Source of the DNA: Chloroflexota bacterium
Lineage (GTDB): Bacteria > Chloroflexota > Anaerolineae > Aggregatilineales > UBA2796
Assembly: GCA_003695215.1 (NCBI GenBank)
Contig: RFIM01000241.1
Location: 1-13,742 of the forward strand
Length of the DNA: 13,742 bases
Reading direction: 5' to 3'
Part shown: piece by piece, positions 6,688 to 13,237 of the stretch
Numbering within the stretch: position 1 is the first letter of the stretch
How the letters are laid out: every line of letters begins with the position of its first letter
The notes under the pieces: generated by a model
Seen by the model: only the letters and a program-made list of their open reading frames with translations
What the model was told of the DNA's origin: nothing
Database searches by the model: none
Translations under genes and position numbers: made by a program

Positions 6688-6709
6688 ATGCTGCTATCAT
6701 TAGCAGCAT
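6688..6709 (-). repeat. Hairpin between tRNA-Thr(GGU) and rpmG
   Basis: ATGCTGCTA and TAGCAGCAT form a perfect 9-bp stem with a 4-base loop. On the minus-strand transcript it lies between the upstream tRNA-Thr and rpmG. No T-run follows, so an RNA-processing or stability element is as likely as termination. Confidence 0.5.
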
Positions 6710-6770
6710 AGCTTCGCTCTCTCAAAGCCGCAAGATCAGCGCACGCTTACGCATCCAAGCCTGGAGTAGA

Positions 6771-6843
<73 letters not shown>

Positions 6844-6883
6844 ATGTTCAGGATCAGCGGCGCGCCCAAGGCACAGCCGCTAA

Positions 6884-6956
6884 AGCCGACGAAGGGACTT
6901 GAACCCTTAACCCCCATATTACAAGTATGGTGCTCTGCCAGTTGAGCTACGTCGGC
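6884..6956 (-). tRNA. tRNA-Thr (anticodon UGU)
   Basis: 73 nt without encoded CCA. The acceptor stem GCCGACG/CGTCGGC is perfect. The D arm GCTCAACTGGCAGAGC, the anticodon TGT in loop TTGTAA and the T arm GGGTTCAAGTCCC are present. It reads ACA and probably ACG. It is the first gene of the minus-strand cluster, beginning ~6 bases past the predicted transcription start. Confidence 0.95.
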
Positions 6957-6968
6957 GCAGCGCTTGCG

Positions 6969-6997
6969 ATTATAGCATGCAGTCGCGCAGCGCTCAA
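6969..6997 (-). promoter_or_regulatory. Strong sigma-70 promoter of the tRNA/rpmG/secE/nusG cluster
   Basis: On the minus strand TTGAGC (6997-6992) is followed after exactly 17 bases by a perfect TATAAT (6974-6969). The predicted start near 6962 lies a few bases before the first tRNA-Thr, the expected geometry for a stable-RNA promoter. Confidence 0.85.
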
Positions 6998-7075
6998 GGC
7001 TGACTTTTCGGCGCGCAACGATTTTGATTGTAGCCGCAACGATCCGCTTTTGTCAACGGTCAGCTGCACGGCGCC

Positions 7076-7104
7076 TTGACGCCCTGCGCTAAATCTACTA
7101 CAAT
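7076..7104 (+). promoter_or_regulatory. Sigma-70 promoter of the ffh-rpsP-khpA-rimM operon
   Basis: TTGACG (7076-7081) and TACAAT (7099-7104) are spaced by 17 bases, a near-consensus promoter. The predicted start near 7111 gives a ~30-nt leader to the GTG at 7143. It also rules out the in-frame TTG at 7104 as a start, because that codon overlaps the -10 box. Confidence 0.85.
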
Positions 7105-7142
7105 TGCGTATCCATCATGCTGGAAATAAATGGGCGTGTGGC

Positions 7143-8504
7143 GTGTTCGAGAGCCTGACCAACAAACTGCAGGAGATTTTTGAGCGCCTTGGTCGGCGCG
7201 GCGTGCTGACCGAAGCCGACGTGGACGTGGCGCTGCGCGAAGTGCGCCTGGCGCTGCTGGAGGCGGACGTGGCCTTGCCCGTCGCCAAAGATTTCATCAA
7301 GCGCGTGCGTGAGCGCGCCATTGGCGCTGAGGTGCTGAAAGCGCTCAAGCCCGATCAGATGGTCATCAAAATCGTCTTTGAGGAGCTGCAAGCCACGCTC
7401 GGTGAGCCAGGGCGGCTAAACCTGAGCGGCACGCCGCCTGTGGTGATCATGCTGGTCGGTTTGCAAGGCTCGGGCAAGACAACAACCGCCGCCAAGTTGG
7501 CGCTCAAGCTGCGCCGCGAAGGGCGCCGCCCTTACCTTGTGGCGGCTGATACCTACCGCCCGGCAGCTGTGGATCAGCTCAAGACGCTCGGCAAGCAGCT
7601 GGACGTGCCTGTCTACGATGAAGGCACGAGCGCAGCGCCGCCTGACATCGCCGAGCGCGGTTTGCGCAAGGCGCGTGAGGTTGGCGCAGGCGTCCTGATC
7701 GTGGATACAGCAGGGCGCCTGCAGATCGACGAGCGCTTGATGAGCGAGCTGGAGCAAATCAAGGCGCGGCTGAAGCCTGCTGAAATTTTGCTAGTGGCAG
7801 ACGCCATGACAGGCCAAGAAGCGGTTAAGATCGCTGAAGGCTTTCACGCGCGCATTGGGCTGACGGGCTTGATCTTGACCAAGATGGATGGCGATGCGCG
7901 CGGCGGCGCTGCTATCTCTATGCGCGCCGTGACGGGCGTGCCGATCAAGTTCGTGGGCGTTGGCGAGAAGCCTGAGGCGCTCGACCAATTCTATCCTGAT
8001 CGCATGGCGCAGCGCATCCTGGGCATGGGCGATATGCTCACGCTGATCGAAAAGGCACAAGAAGCCTTCGATCAGCGTGAGGCAGAGCGGCTGAGCCGAA
8101 AGCTGATGCGCGCTGAGTTCAATCTGGAAGATTTCTTGGCGCAAATGCAGCAGGTCAAGCGGCTCGGCCCGATCAGCCAACTCATGTCGCTCATACCGGG
8201 CTTGAATCGGCTCAAGGATCAGATTGACGAGGCCGAAGCTGACCGCAGCCTGAAGAAGATCGAGGCGATCATCCGCTCAATGACGCCAGAAGAGCGCCGC
8301 GATCCGCGCCTGCTGAACGCTAGCCGCAAGCGGCGCATTGCGCGCGGCGCCGGCTATATCAACACTGAGAAGCATCCTCAGCGCGAGTTGGAAGGCATTC
8401 AGGAGATCAACAACCTGCTGCGCCAATTCCGCGAGATGCAGAAGATGATGAAGCTGTTCAAAAGCGGCCGTGCTGATCTCGGTCGCCTGTTCAGAGGGCA
8501 GTGA
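7143..8504 (+). CDS. ffh: Signal recognition particle protein Ffh (SRP54), with M-domain insertion
   Basis: 453 aa from GTG 7143 (MFESLTNKLQ), the canonical Ffh start; the open frame continues upstream but only into the promoter. Ffh binds 4.5S/SRP RNA and hydrophobic signal sequences, then docks with FtsY by GTP-dependent dimerisation. The N domain is about residues 1-95. The G domain has GLQGSGKTT (106-114), DTYRPAA (136-142), DTAGR (188-192), TKMDG (246-250) and the FVGVGEK closing motif (270-276). The M domain (from ~325) has FNLEDFLAQMQQVKRLGP. The RNA-binding helices carry SRKRRIARGAG (394-404), but about 12 extra residues (around 405-417) separate this from the conserved QEINNLLRQF that normally follows almost directly. 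No clear Shine-Dalgarno precedes the GTG. Confidence 0.97.
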   Translation: MFESLTNKLQEIFERLGRRGVLTEADVDVALREVRLALLEADVALPVAKDFIKRVRERAIGAEVLKALKPDQMVIKIVFEELQATLGEPGRLNLSGTPPVVIMLVGLQGSGKTTTAAKLALKLRREGRRPYLVAADTYRPAAVDQLKTLGKQLDVPVYDEGTSAAPPDIAERGLRKAREVGAGVLIVDTAGRLQIDERLMSELEQIKARLKPAEILLVADAMTGQEAVKIAEGFHARIGLTGLILTKMDGDARGGAAISMRAVTGVPIKFVGVGEKPEALDQFYPDRMAQRILGMGDMLTLIEKAQEAFDQREAERLSRKLMRAEFNLEDFLAQMQQVKRLGPISQLMSLIPGLNRLKDQIDEAEADRSLKKIEAIIRSMTPEERRDPRLLNASRKRRIARGAGYINTEKHPQRELEGIQEINNLLRQFREMQKMMKLFKSGRADLGRLFRGQ

Positions 8505-8540
8505 AGTGCTATTCAAACGCTTGAGGAGCGACCTTTCAGA

Positions 8541-8927
8541 ATGATTCGTATCCGTCTACGCCGTGTTGGCTTGAAGAAACAACCGAGCTACCGTATCGTC
8601 GTGGCTGATCGCGAAGCGCCACGCGACGGGCGCTACATTGAGATCATCGGCTTTTACAATCCGCGCACTGAGCCCGCGACCATCGAGCTGGATGAAGGGC
8701 GCGCCCTGCACTGGCTCAAAGTCGGCGCGCAGCCCAGCGAGCCTGTGGCGCGCATTTTGAGGAAACTTGGCACCTTAGACCGTCTGGTGCGCCTGCGCCA
8801 AGGCGAGCCGCTTGAAAAGCTGGTGGAAGAGGCGAACGCCGCACGCGCCGCCATGCCCAAGCCCAGCCCAAAGACGCGCCGCGCCGCGCTTGCTGCCAAG
8901 CCAACTGTTTTCGATAGCGCTGAGTGA
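8541..8927 (+). CDS. rpsP: 30S ribosomal protein S16, with C-terminal tail
   Basis: 128 aa; S16 is usually ~80-90 aa, so the last ~40 residues are an extra Ala/Lys/Arg-rich tail. S16 binds 16S rRNA early in 30S assembly. The N-terminus MIRIRLRRVGLKKQPSYRIV and the DGRYIEIIGFYNPR and LKVGAQPSEPV motifs are diagnostic. GAGGAG (8523-8528) lies 12 bases before the ATG. It follows ffh by 36 bases and its stop codon sits at the start region of khpA, so the genes are coupled. The tail is probably flexible; similar tails occur in other S16 proteins. Confidence 0.97.
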   Translation: MIRIRLRRVGLKKQPSYRIVVADREAPRDGRYIEIIGFYNPRTEPATIELDEGRALHWLKVGAQPSEPVARILRKLGTLDRLVRLRQGEPLEKLVEEANAARAAMPKPSPKTRRAALAAKPTVFDSAE

Positions 8928-8935
8928 CCTTGAGC

Positions 8936-9163
8936 ATGAAAGAGCTGGTTGAGTACGTTGCCAAAGCGCTCGTCGAGAATCCTAATGCAGTGCGCGTGAG
9001 CGAGCACCTGCGGCGTGGCACAGTCGTCATTGAGCTGCACGTGGCGCCTTCGGACATGGGGCGCGTGATCGGCAAGGAAGGGCGCGTGGCAAATGCAATC
9101 CGTGCGCTCCTGCGCGTGGCTTCGGCGCGCAGCGGCAAGCGCGTTGTGCTGGATATCAGCTGA
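8936..9163 (+). CDS. khpA: KH-domain RNA-binding protein KhpA
   Basis: 75 aa from ATG 8936 (MKELVEYVAKALVENP), the usual family start. GTG 8924, overlapping the rpsP stop, and TTG 8930 are in-frame alternatives that would add up to four residues. It is a single type II-like KH domain with the GxxG loop GKEG (residues 46-49) inside the RVIGKEGRVANAIRALL stretch. KhpA family members bind RNA, often with KhpB/EloR, and influence cell division and small-RNA function in Gram-positive bacteria. Its place between rpsP and rimM is widely conserved. The next gene starts 3 bases after its stop. Confidence 0.93.
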   Translation: MKELVEYVAKALVENPNAVRVSEHLRRGTVVIELHVAPSDMGRVIGKEGRVANAIRALLRVASARSGKRVVLDIS

Positions 9164-9166
9164 GGC

Positions 9167-9736
9167 ATGTCATCTGAATCGGGCTACCCAACGCCGCTCT
9201 TGCCTGCACAAGGCTATCTGACTGTGGCGCGTGTGGCACGTGCGCATGGCGTGCGCGGCGCTTTGCGCGTGCAAGCGCTCACCAGCACGCCACAGCGCAT
9301 GCACGCTCTGACGACCATCTATCTCTCGCATACGCCTGACCGCGCCGAGACCTTGCAGGCTTACACGGTAGCGCGCGCTCAGCACGATAAAGGCGACTAC
9401 TGGCTGATCTTCCTGGAAGGCGTCGAGAGCCGTGAAGTGGCCGAGCGCCTGCGCGGCCAGTACATCCTGGTCACCTTGCAAGATGGCGTGCCGCTGGCTG
9501 AGGATGAGATATACCTATTTCAGGTGATCGGCTTGACGGTCATCACGGACTCGGGCCTAGTGCTCGGGCGCGTGGTCAACGTGATCGAGACGGGCGCTAA
9601 CGACGTCTACGTAGTGCAGGGCGAGCTGTACGGCGAAGTGCTGATTCCTGCCATTGAGAGCGTTGTGCGTCAGATCGACGTCGAGAAAGGCGTGATGTAC
9701 ATCACGCCGCTGCTGGGCTTGCTGCCGAATAGTTAA
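9167..9736 (+). CDS. rimM: 16S rRNA processing/ribosome maturation factor RimM
   Basis: 189 aa, slightly above the usual ~170. RimM binds S19 and helps mature the 30S head. The N-terminal domain has the conserved VARVARAHGVRGALRV (about 20-35) and LEGVESREVAERLRG (about 84-98). The PRC-barrel domain follows, with DEIYLFQVIGL, GRVVNVIETGANDVYVV, GEVLIPAIESVV and MYITPLLGLL. It is the last gene of the ffh operon. In many bacteria trmD and rplS come next; here a convergent amidase gene begins instead, and the two stop codons overlap within TTAA. Confidence 0.95.
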   Translation: MSSESGYPTPLLPAQGYLTVARVARAHGVRGALRVQALTSTPQRMHALTTIYLSHTPDRAETLQAYTVARAQHDKGDYWLIFLEGVESREVAERLRGQYILVTLQDGVPLAEDEIYLFQVIGLTVITDSGLVLGRVVNVIETGANDVYVVQGELYGEVLIPAIESVVRQIDVEKGVMYITPLLGLLPNS

Positions 9737-11148
9737 ACAGCCAGCGGCGGCGCCTTAGCTGACCACTGAGTCGCTTGTTCGTAGGCGTGCGCAGCGCGCA
9801 GCAAGCGGCTCTCAGCGCTATAAGGCGCCACCAGCTGTAAGCCGATCGGCAAGCCTTGCCTGTTGAAGCCACACGGCACTGAGATCGCAGGCACGCCTGC
9901 CATGTTGAAGTACGCTGTGAAGGCTGAGAGGCGCGCGCGCGCCATGGCCTTGGCGTTTTCCTCAGCCAGAGGCACACTGCTCATCGGCGTGCAAGGCGTG
10001 ATCAGCAGATCGTATTCCTCAAACAGCCGTTCCATGTGCCAAGCTGCCAAGACCTGCGCACGGCGCGCCTTGGCATATTCAACAGCTGTGGCAGTGCCTT
10101 CGCTGCGCAGGCGCGCTAGCACATCGGCGCCGAATGCGTCAGGTTCGCGCTGCAGGCGATCGGCGTAGATCAGGGCCGCTTCGCTGGCTGTGATAGTGCG
10201 GCTCAACTGTGTCGTCTCTTTCACATTCAGGCGCGCTTCAGCTTTCAGCCGCACCACTTGTGCGCCAAGCGCCTCAAAAACAGAGGCCGCAGCCTGCACA
10301 GCTTGATAAATCTCTGGCTCGCAATCATTAAAGTACTCGTCATCAGCCAGCGCGATGTACCACCCTTGGATGCCGCGATCCAGATCCAGCAGGAAGTCGC
10401 TCTCAGGCAGCTCAACAGCGTACGGATCGGCCTGATCGTACTCAGCAAGCCATGCCAGCAGCAGCGCCACATCCTCAACTGTGCGCGCCAAAAGACCTGC
10501 GTGGTCGAGCGAATAGCTGAGCGGCAGCATGCCGCGCACGCTCAACCGTCCGTAGCTCGGCTTCAAGCCAACCACGCCGCTGAGCGCAGCAGGAATGCGC
10601 ACTGAGCCGCGCGTATCGCTGCCTAGGGCTGCCATGCACAAATAGGCCGCCACTGCCGCCGCTGAGCCGCCGCTCGAGCCGCCAGCAGCGTAGGCAAGAT
10701 TGTACGGATTGCGGCAAGCGCCATAGTGCGGATTATCGCTCAGCACGCCTAAGGCGATCTCATGCATGTTAAGCTTGCCCAGCAGCACGCCGCCAAGCCG
10801 CTCGAGCAACTCTACAAGGTAGGCGCTCTGCTGCGGCAAGCGCTCTGACCAAAACTTAGCGCCTGCTGTGGTGCGAATGCCCTTGGTCTCGAATAGATCT
10901 TTCAGGGCGAAGGGAATGCCGTGCAAAGCGCTGCGCCTACCTACAGTATGCAGGGCTGCTTCAGCAGCGCGTGCGCGCTCTAGCGCATAATCAGCTGTGA
11001 CCGTCAGGAAGGCGTTCAAGTGCGGATTGACCGCCTCAATGCGCCGTAAATGCGCTTCGGTCAGCGCCACAGGCGAGAGCTCGCGCTTGCCAATGGCCCG
11101 CGCTGCTTCAGCCAGCGAGAGGTGCGTCAGCTCTGAGGTGACCGTCAT
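9733..11148 (-). CDS. Amidase-signature family hydrolase
   Basis: 471 aa, typical for the family, which hydrolyses carboxylic amides or transfers ammonia with a Ser-cisSer-Lys triad. The triad is visible: K83 in IPFALKDLF, cis-Ser S158 in AAGGSSGGS and nucleophile S182 in SDTRGSVRIPAA. The spacings of 99 and 24 residues match fatty-acid amide hydrolase and malonamidase. R180 replaces the glycine usually found two residues before the nucleophile, in the oxyanion-hole segment. GatA of the glutamyl-tRNA amidotransferase is the nearest named relative, but RIPAA instead of the GatA-type RQPAA, and the lack of gatB/gatC neighbours, favour a stand-alone amidase. A GGAAAGG Shine-Dalgarno precedes the ATG. 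I see no signal peptide, so it is probably cytoplasmic. Its substrate cannot be read from the sequence. Confidence 0.9.
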   Translation of the reverse strand: MTVTSELTHLSLAEAARAIGKRELSPVALTEAHLRRIEAVNPHLNAFLTVTADYALERARAAEAALHTVGRRSALHGIPFALKDLFETKGIRTTAGAKFWSERLPQQSAYLVELLERLGGVLLGKLNMHEIALGVLSDNPHYGACRNPYNLAYAAGGSSGGSAAAVAAYLCMAALGSDTRGSVRIPAALSGVVGLKPSYGRLSVRGMLPLSYSLDHAGLLARTVEDVALLLAWLAEYDQADPYAVELPESDFLLDLDRGIQGWYIALADDEYFNDCEPEIYQAVQAAASVFEALGAQVVRLKAEARLNVKETTQLSRTITASEAALIYADRLQREPDAFGADVLARLRSEGTATAVEYAKARRAQVLAAWHMERLFEEYDLLITPCTPMSSVPLAEENAKAMARARLSAFTAYFNMAGVPAISVPCGFNRQGLPIGLQLVAPYSAESRLLRAAHAYEQATQWSAKAPPLAV

Positions 11149-11185
11149 TCAACGTGCCTTTCCAAAATGCGCTGCGTGCTGCCAA

Positions 11186-11191
11186 ATTTTA
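11186..11191 (-). promoter_or_regulatory. Possible -10 box for the amidase gene
   Basis: TAAAAT on the minus strand, ~40 bases before the amidase ATG, is the best -10 candidate in this divergent gap. I see no acceptable -35 at normal spacing, so this is weak evidence only. Confidence 0.25.
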
Positions 11192-11213
11192 GCAGAGTCT
11201 GCCGCAAGCGCGC

Positions 11214-11242
11214 TTGTTCAGGGCGCTTCAGTGCGCTAAAAT
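11214..11242 (+). promoter_or_regulatory. Sigma-70 promoter for the hydrolase gene pair
   Basis: TTGTTC (11214-11219) and TAAAAT (11237-11242) are spaced by 17 bases in the divergent gap. The predicted start near 11249 leaves a ~50-nt leader before ATG 11302. Confidence 0.6.
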
Positions 11243-11301
11243 AGAGCTATCAGTTCGCGCCTGCGAGCGCGTAGGCTCAACATAGAAAGATTCTACGCAC
11301 A

Positions 11302-11937
11302 ATGGAAATCACATGGTACGGTCACAGTTGCTTCCGCCTAGCAGAGCGCGGCAAAGCAACTGTGATCACTGATCCATTCGACGGTCATTTAGGCTTGGCG
11401 GTGCCGAAGCTGAAGGCGGAGATCGTCACCATCAGCCACATCGCACATGGTCATAGCTATGCCGAAGGCGTGAAAGGCGTGCAACGCGTCATTCATGGCG
11501 CGGGCGAGTATGAGATCGGCGGCGTGTTCATCATCGGCGTGGCGATGCACAATGTGGCCCAAGAATCGCCCAAGCCGAACATTGCTTATGTGATCGATTT
11601 TGATGGCTTGCGCGTGGCACACCTGGGCGACTTGGATCACATTCCGCCGCAATCAGTGATCGAGGCGCTGGAGAGCGTGCACGTGGCGCTGATTCCAGTT
11701 GGCGGCGGTGGCGGCCTGAACGCCACACAAGCCGTCGAACTAATCAGCTTGCTGGAGCCGAATTACGTCATACCGATGCACTATCACTTGCCTAACAGCA
11801 ACCTAGCGCTTGAGCCGCTGGAGCGCTTCCTGCGCGAGATGGGCGTCAGCCGTGTTCAGCAAGAGCAAACCTTCAAAGTGAGCGCCAGCAACCTGCCTGA
11901 GCAGACGCAAATTGTAGTGATGGAGCAGAGCTTCTGA
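11302..11937 (+). CDS. Metallo-beta-lactamase-fold hydrolase, UlaG/UPF0173-like
   Basis: 211 aa. The start MEITWYGHSCFRL, then ITDPFDG, is typical of the UlaG-like/UPF0173 branch of the metallo-beta-lactamase superfamily, as are HGAGEYEIGGV (65-75), VAHLGDLDHI (105-114) and VIPMHYHLP (156-164). The first metal motif, usually HxHxDH, reads HIAHGH (H46, H49, H51): Ala and Gly replace the second His and the Asp, and a His stands one position later. D110 and H160 remain as possible ligands. So metal content and activity may differ from UlaG; the change may also be normal for this subgroup. There is no signal peptide, and the Shine-Dalgarno is weak. The last base of its TGA is the first base of the next gene's ATG, so the two are translationally coupled. 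Confidence 0.85.
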   Translation: MEITWYGHSCFRLAERGKATVITDPFDGHLGLAVPKLKAEIVTISHIAHGHSYAEGVKGVQRVIHGAGEYEIGGVFIIGVAMHNVAQESPKPNIAYVIDFDGLRVAHLGDLDHIPPQSVIEALESVHVALIPVGGGGGLNATQAVELISLLEPNYVIPMHYHLPNSNLALEPLERFLREMGVSRVQQEQTFKVSASNLPEQTQIVVMEQSF

Positions 11938-12242
11938 TGGAAGTGAAGTTGATTCTGACCTACGACATCTTGCCTGGGCGCGATCAGGACTACTTTGAGT
12001 TCCTCATCCGCGAGCTGGCGCCCGGCCTGGCAAAGCTCGGCTTAGAGCCTACTGAGAGCTGGTACACGGCCTATGGCAAGCACCCAACCATCATGTTAGG
12101 CGGCCTTGCCAAAGATTATGCGACTGCACGCGCCATCCTGGAGCATCCTGACTGGAATGCGCTCTATGAGCGGCTGAGCAACTATGTGACCAACATTCAG
12201 AGCAAGATCATCCGCGCGACGCCGTATTTCCCGATAGTCTAG
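11937..12242 (+). CDS. Small protein of unknown function coupled to the hydrolase
   Basis: 101 aa, ATG overlapping the upstream TGA by one base. I do not recognise a named family. The order of predicted elements (strand VKLILTYDIL, helix DYFEFLIRELAPGLAKLG, strand ESWYTAYG, strand TIMLGGLA, helix YATARAILEHPDWNALYERL, helix, final strand ATPYFPIV) resembles a ferredoxin-like dimeric alpha/beta barrel as in NIPSNAP or antibiotic-biosynthesis monooxygenase-type proteins. That is inference from pattern only. There are no Cys residues, membrane segments or signal peptide. The coupling suggests it acts with, or is needed in proportion to, the hydrolase. Its last 35 bases overlap the convergent zinc-ribbon gene. 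Confidence 0.8.
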   Translation: MEVKLILTYDILPGRDQDYFEFLIRELAPGLAKLGLEPTESWYTAYGKHPTIMLGGLAKDYATARAILEHPDWNALYERLSNYVTNIQSKIIRATPYFPIV

Positions 12243-12429
12243 TGCCCTTAGGCGCGTCATCCTCAGGCGACTCGATCAAGCAGGCATCAGCACAGCATTC
12301 CTGATAGCCACAGCTTGTGCACAGGCGCTTGCAGCGCAGCGTAATCAGGCTTAACGCGCCACAGCGCAGGCAACGCTGCGCTTGTTGGCGCAAAGGCGCT
12401 CGGCGCGTCCACCTAGACTCTGCAGGCAT
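12208..12429 (-). CDS. Small zinc-ribbon protein
   Basis: 73 aa from ATG 12429, one base after the stop of the LiaF-like gene (TGAGATG); AGGG inside that gene can serve as ribosome-binding site. An upstream in-frame ATG at 12486 would add 19 residues but lies inside the LiaF-like gene. Two CxxC pairs (C20/C23 and C37/C40) make a zinc ribbon with 13 residues between the pairs. Further cysteines at 33, 45, 46 and 50 follow in RLCTSCGYQECCADAC. The GYQECC part resembles short bacterial zinc-ribbon proteins with no assigned function. The tail after ~52 is acidic, then disordered-looking. It overlaps the convergent 101-aa gene by 35 bases. Coupling and the Cys pattern support a real gene. Confidence 0.65.
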   Translation of the reverse strand: MPAESRWTRRAPLRQQAQRCLRCGALSLITLRCKRLCTSCGYQECCADACLIESPEDDAPKGTRLSGNTASRG

Positions 12430-12430
12430 C

Positions 12431-13231
12431 TCAGGCTTGCCCTGCTGGCAAGCTGAGCAGGCGCAGCGTGCCGAATGTGCTGCCAATCTCAGCGTAGATT
12501 GGGCGTTCTGCCTCAGCGTGATTCAGGGTAGCGTACAGATCGTCCTCAAGGCGCATAAAATAGCGCTCATCAATCTGTAGCCGCGTGAAAGGCTTGCGCC
12601 GTAAGCGCACTAGCGCGGCGCAGCCTTCTGGCACTGCCAAGCTCACGTTGCCAAAAGTCGAGAAGGCGCGTACGCCCTGCCCAACTAGTTGCGGCAGCAC
12701 TAGGCGAATATCGCCAAAGCCGCTGCCCAGCTCGGCGCGATTGATCGGCACGCCGCGCAGATCGATCTCCAGCTCGCCCAGAAACGTACTCAATAGCACG
12801 TTCCACGGCAGGTCACGCGCCAAACCGATTTCCCAATCGGCGATTGAGAACAGCCAAGTGCGCCCGCGCTGCATGGAGAGCCGCGCCGTTTCGCCACGCA
12901 CAGCCAAATCAGGGCGTGAGCGCGCAGTGTAGCTGCCAGCGATCAGGCGTCCTTCACGGCGCAAGGCGCGCAGCTTGACGTCCAGTTCGCCGCTGTAGGC
13001 TTCTAGGCTGGCGGCGCGCACTGTGCCGCGCGTGATGCCAAAGGCCTGCGCCGCCCAGCTGATGCCCAGATCGCCGCGCAGCAAGAGCTGGACGCCCAGC
13101 AAAATCAGCAACAACGGCGCGTAAGGCGCCAAGTCCGCCTCAGGCAACAAGCGAAAGTTTCGCAGCAGCAGATAGCCGCCGCTGCCCAGCAGAAGTGCGA
13201 TCAGCAAATAGGGCGGGCGCTCTACACGCAT
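12431..13231 (-). CDS. LiaF-like membrane protein
   Basis: 266 aa. Two N-terminal hydrophobic segments (about 8-23 and 37-51) separated by a short loop are followed by ~200 residues rich in beta strands. Repeated glycine/aromatic turns (SYTARSRPDLAVRG, LGSGFGDIRLVLPQ, FSTFGNVSLAVPEG, EIGSTFGTLRLLSLP) are typical of LiaF C-terminal or toastrack/DUF4097-like beta-solenoid domains. LiaF proteins in Firmicutes inhibit the LiaRS envelope-stress system. No liaR or liaS lies in the window, so a role in envelope sensing is only analogy. AGGAG lies 9 bases before the ATG; the gene starts 6 bases after the sigma-factor stop. It is probably translationally coupled to that gene, which would tie its dose to the principal sigma factor. 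Confidence 0.75.
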   Translation of the reverse strand: MRVERPPYLLIALLLGSGGYLLLRNFRLLPEADLAPYAPLLLILLGVQLLLRGDLGISWAAQAFGITRGTVRAASLEAYSGELDVKLRALRREGRLIAGSYTARSRPDLAVRGETARLSMQRGRTWLFSIADWEIGLARDLPWNVLLSTFLGELEIDLRGVPINRAELGSGFGDIRLVLPQLVGQGVRAFSTFGNVSLAVPEGCAALVRLRRKPFTRLQIDERYFMRLEDDLYATLNHAEAERPIYAEIGSTFGTLRLLSLPAGQA

Positions 13232-13237
13232 TCGGAC

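Noticed and set aside
6263..6688. Plus-strand open frame across the tRNA-Trp and rpmG region
   Set aside because: It runs antisense through a canonical tRNA and the L33 gene.
9733..11148. Naming the amidase GatA
   Set aside because: It has RIPAA rather than the RQPAA typical of GatA after the nucleophile, an unusual DTRGS motif, and no gatB or gatC nearby; a general amidase is the safer call.
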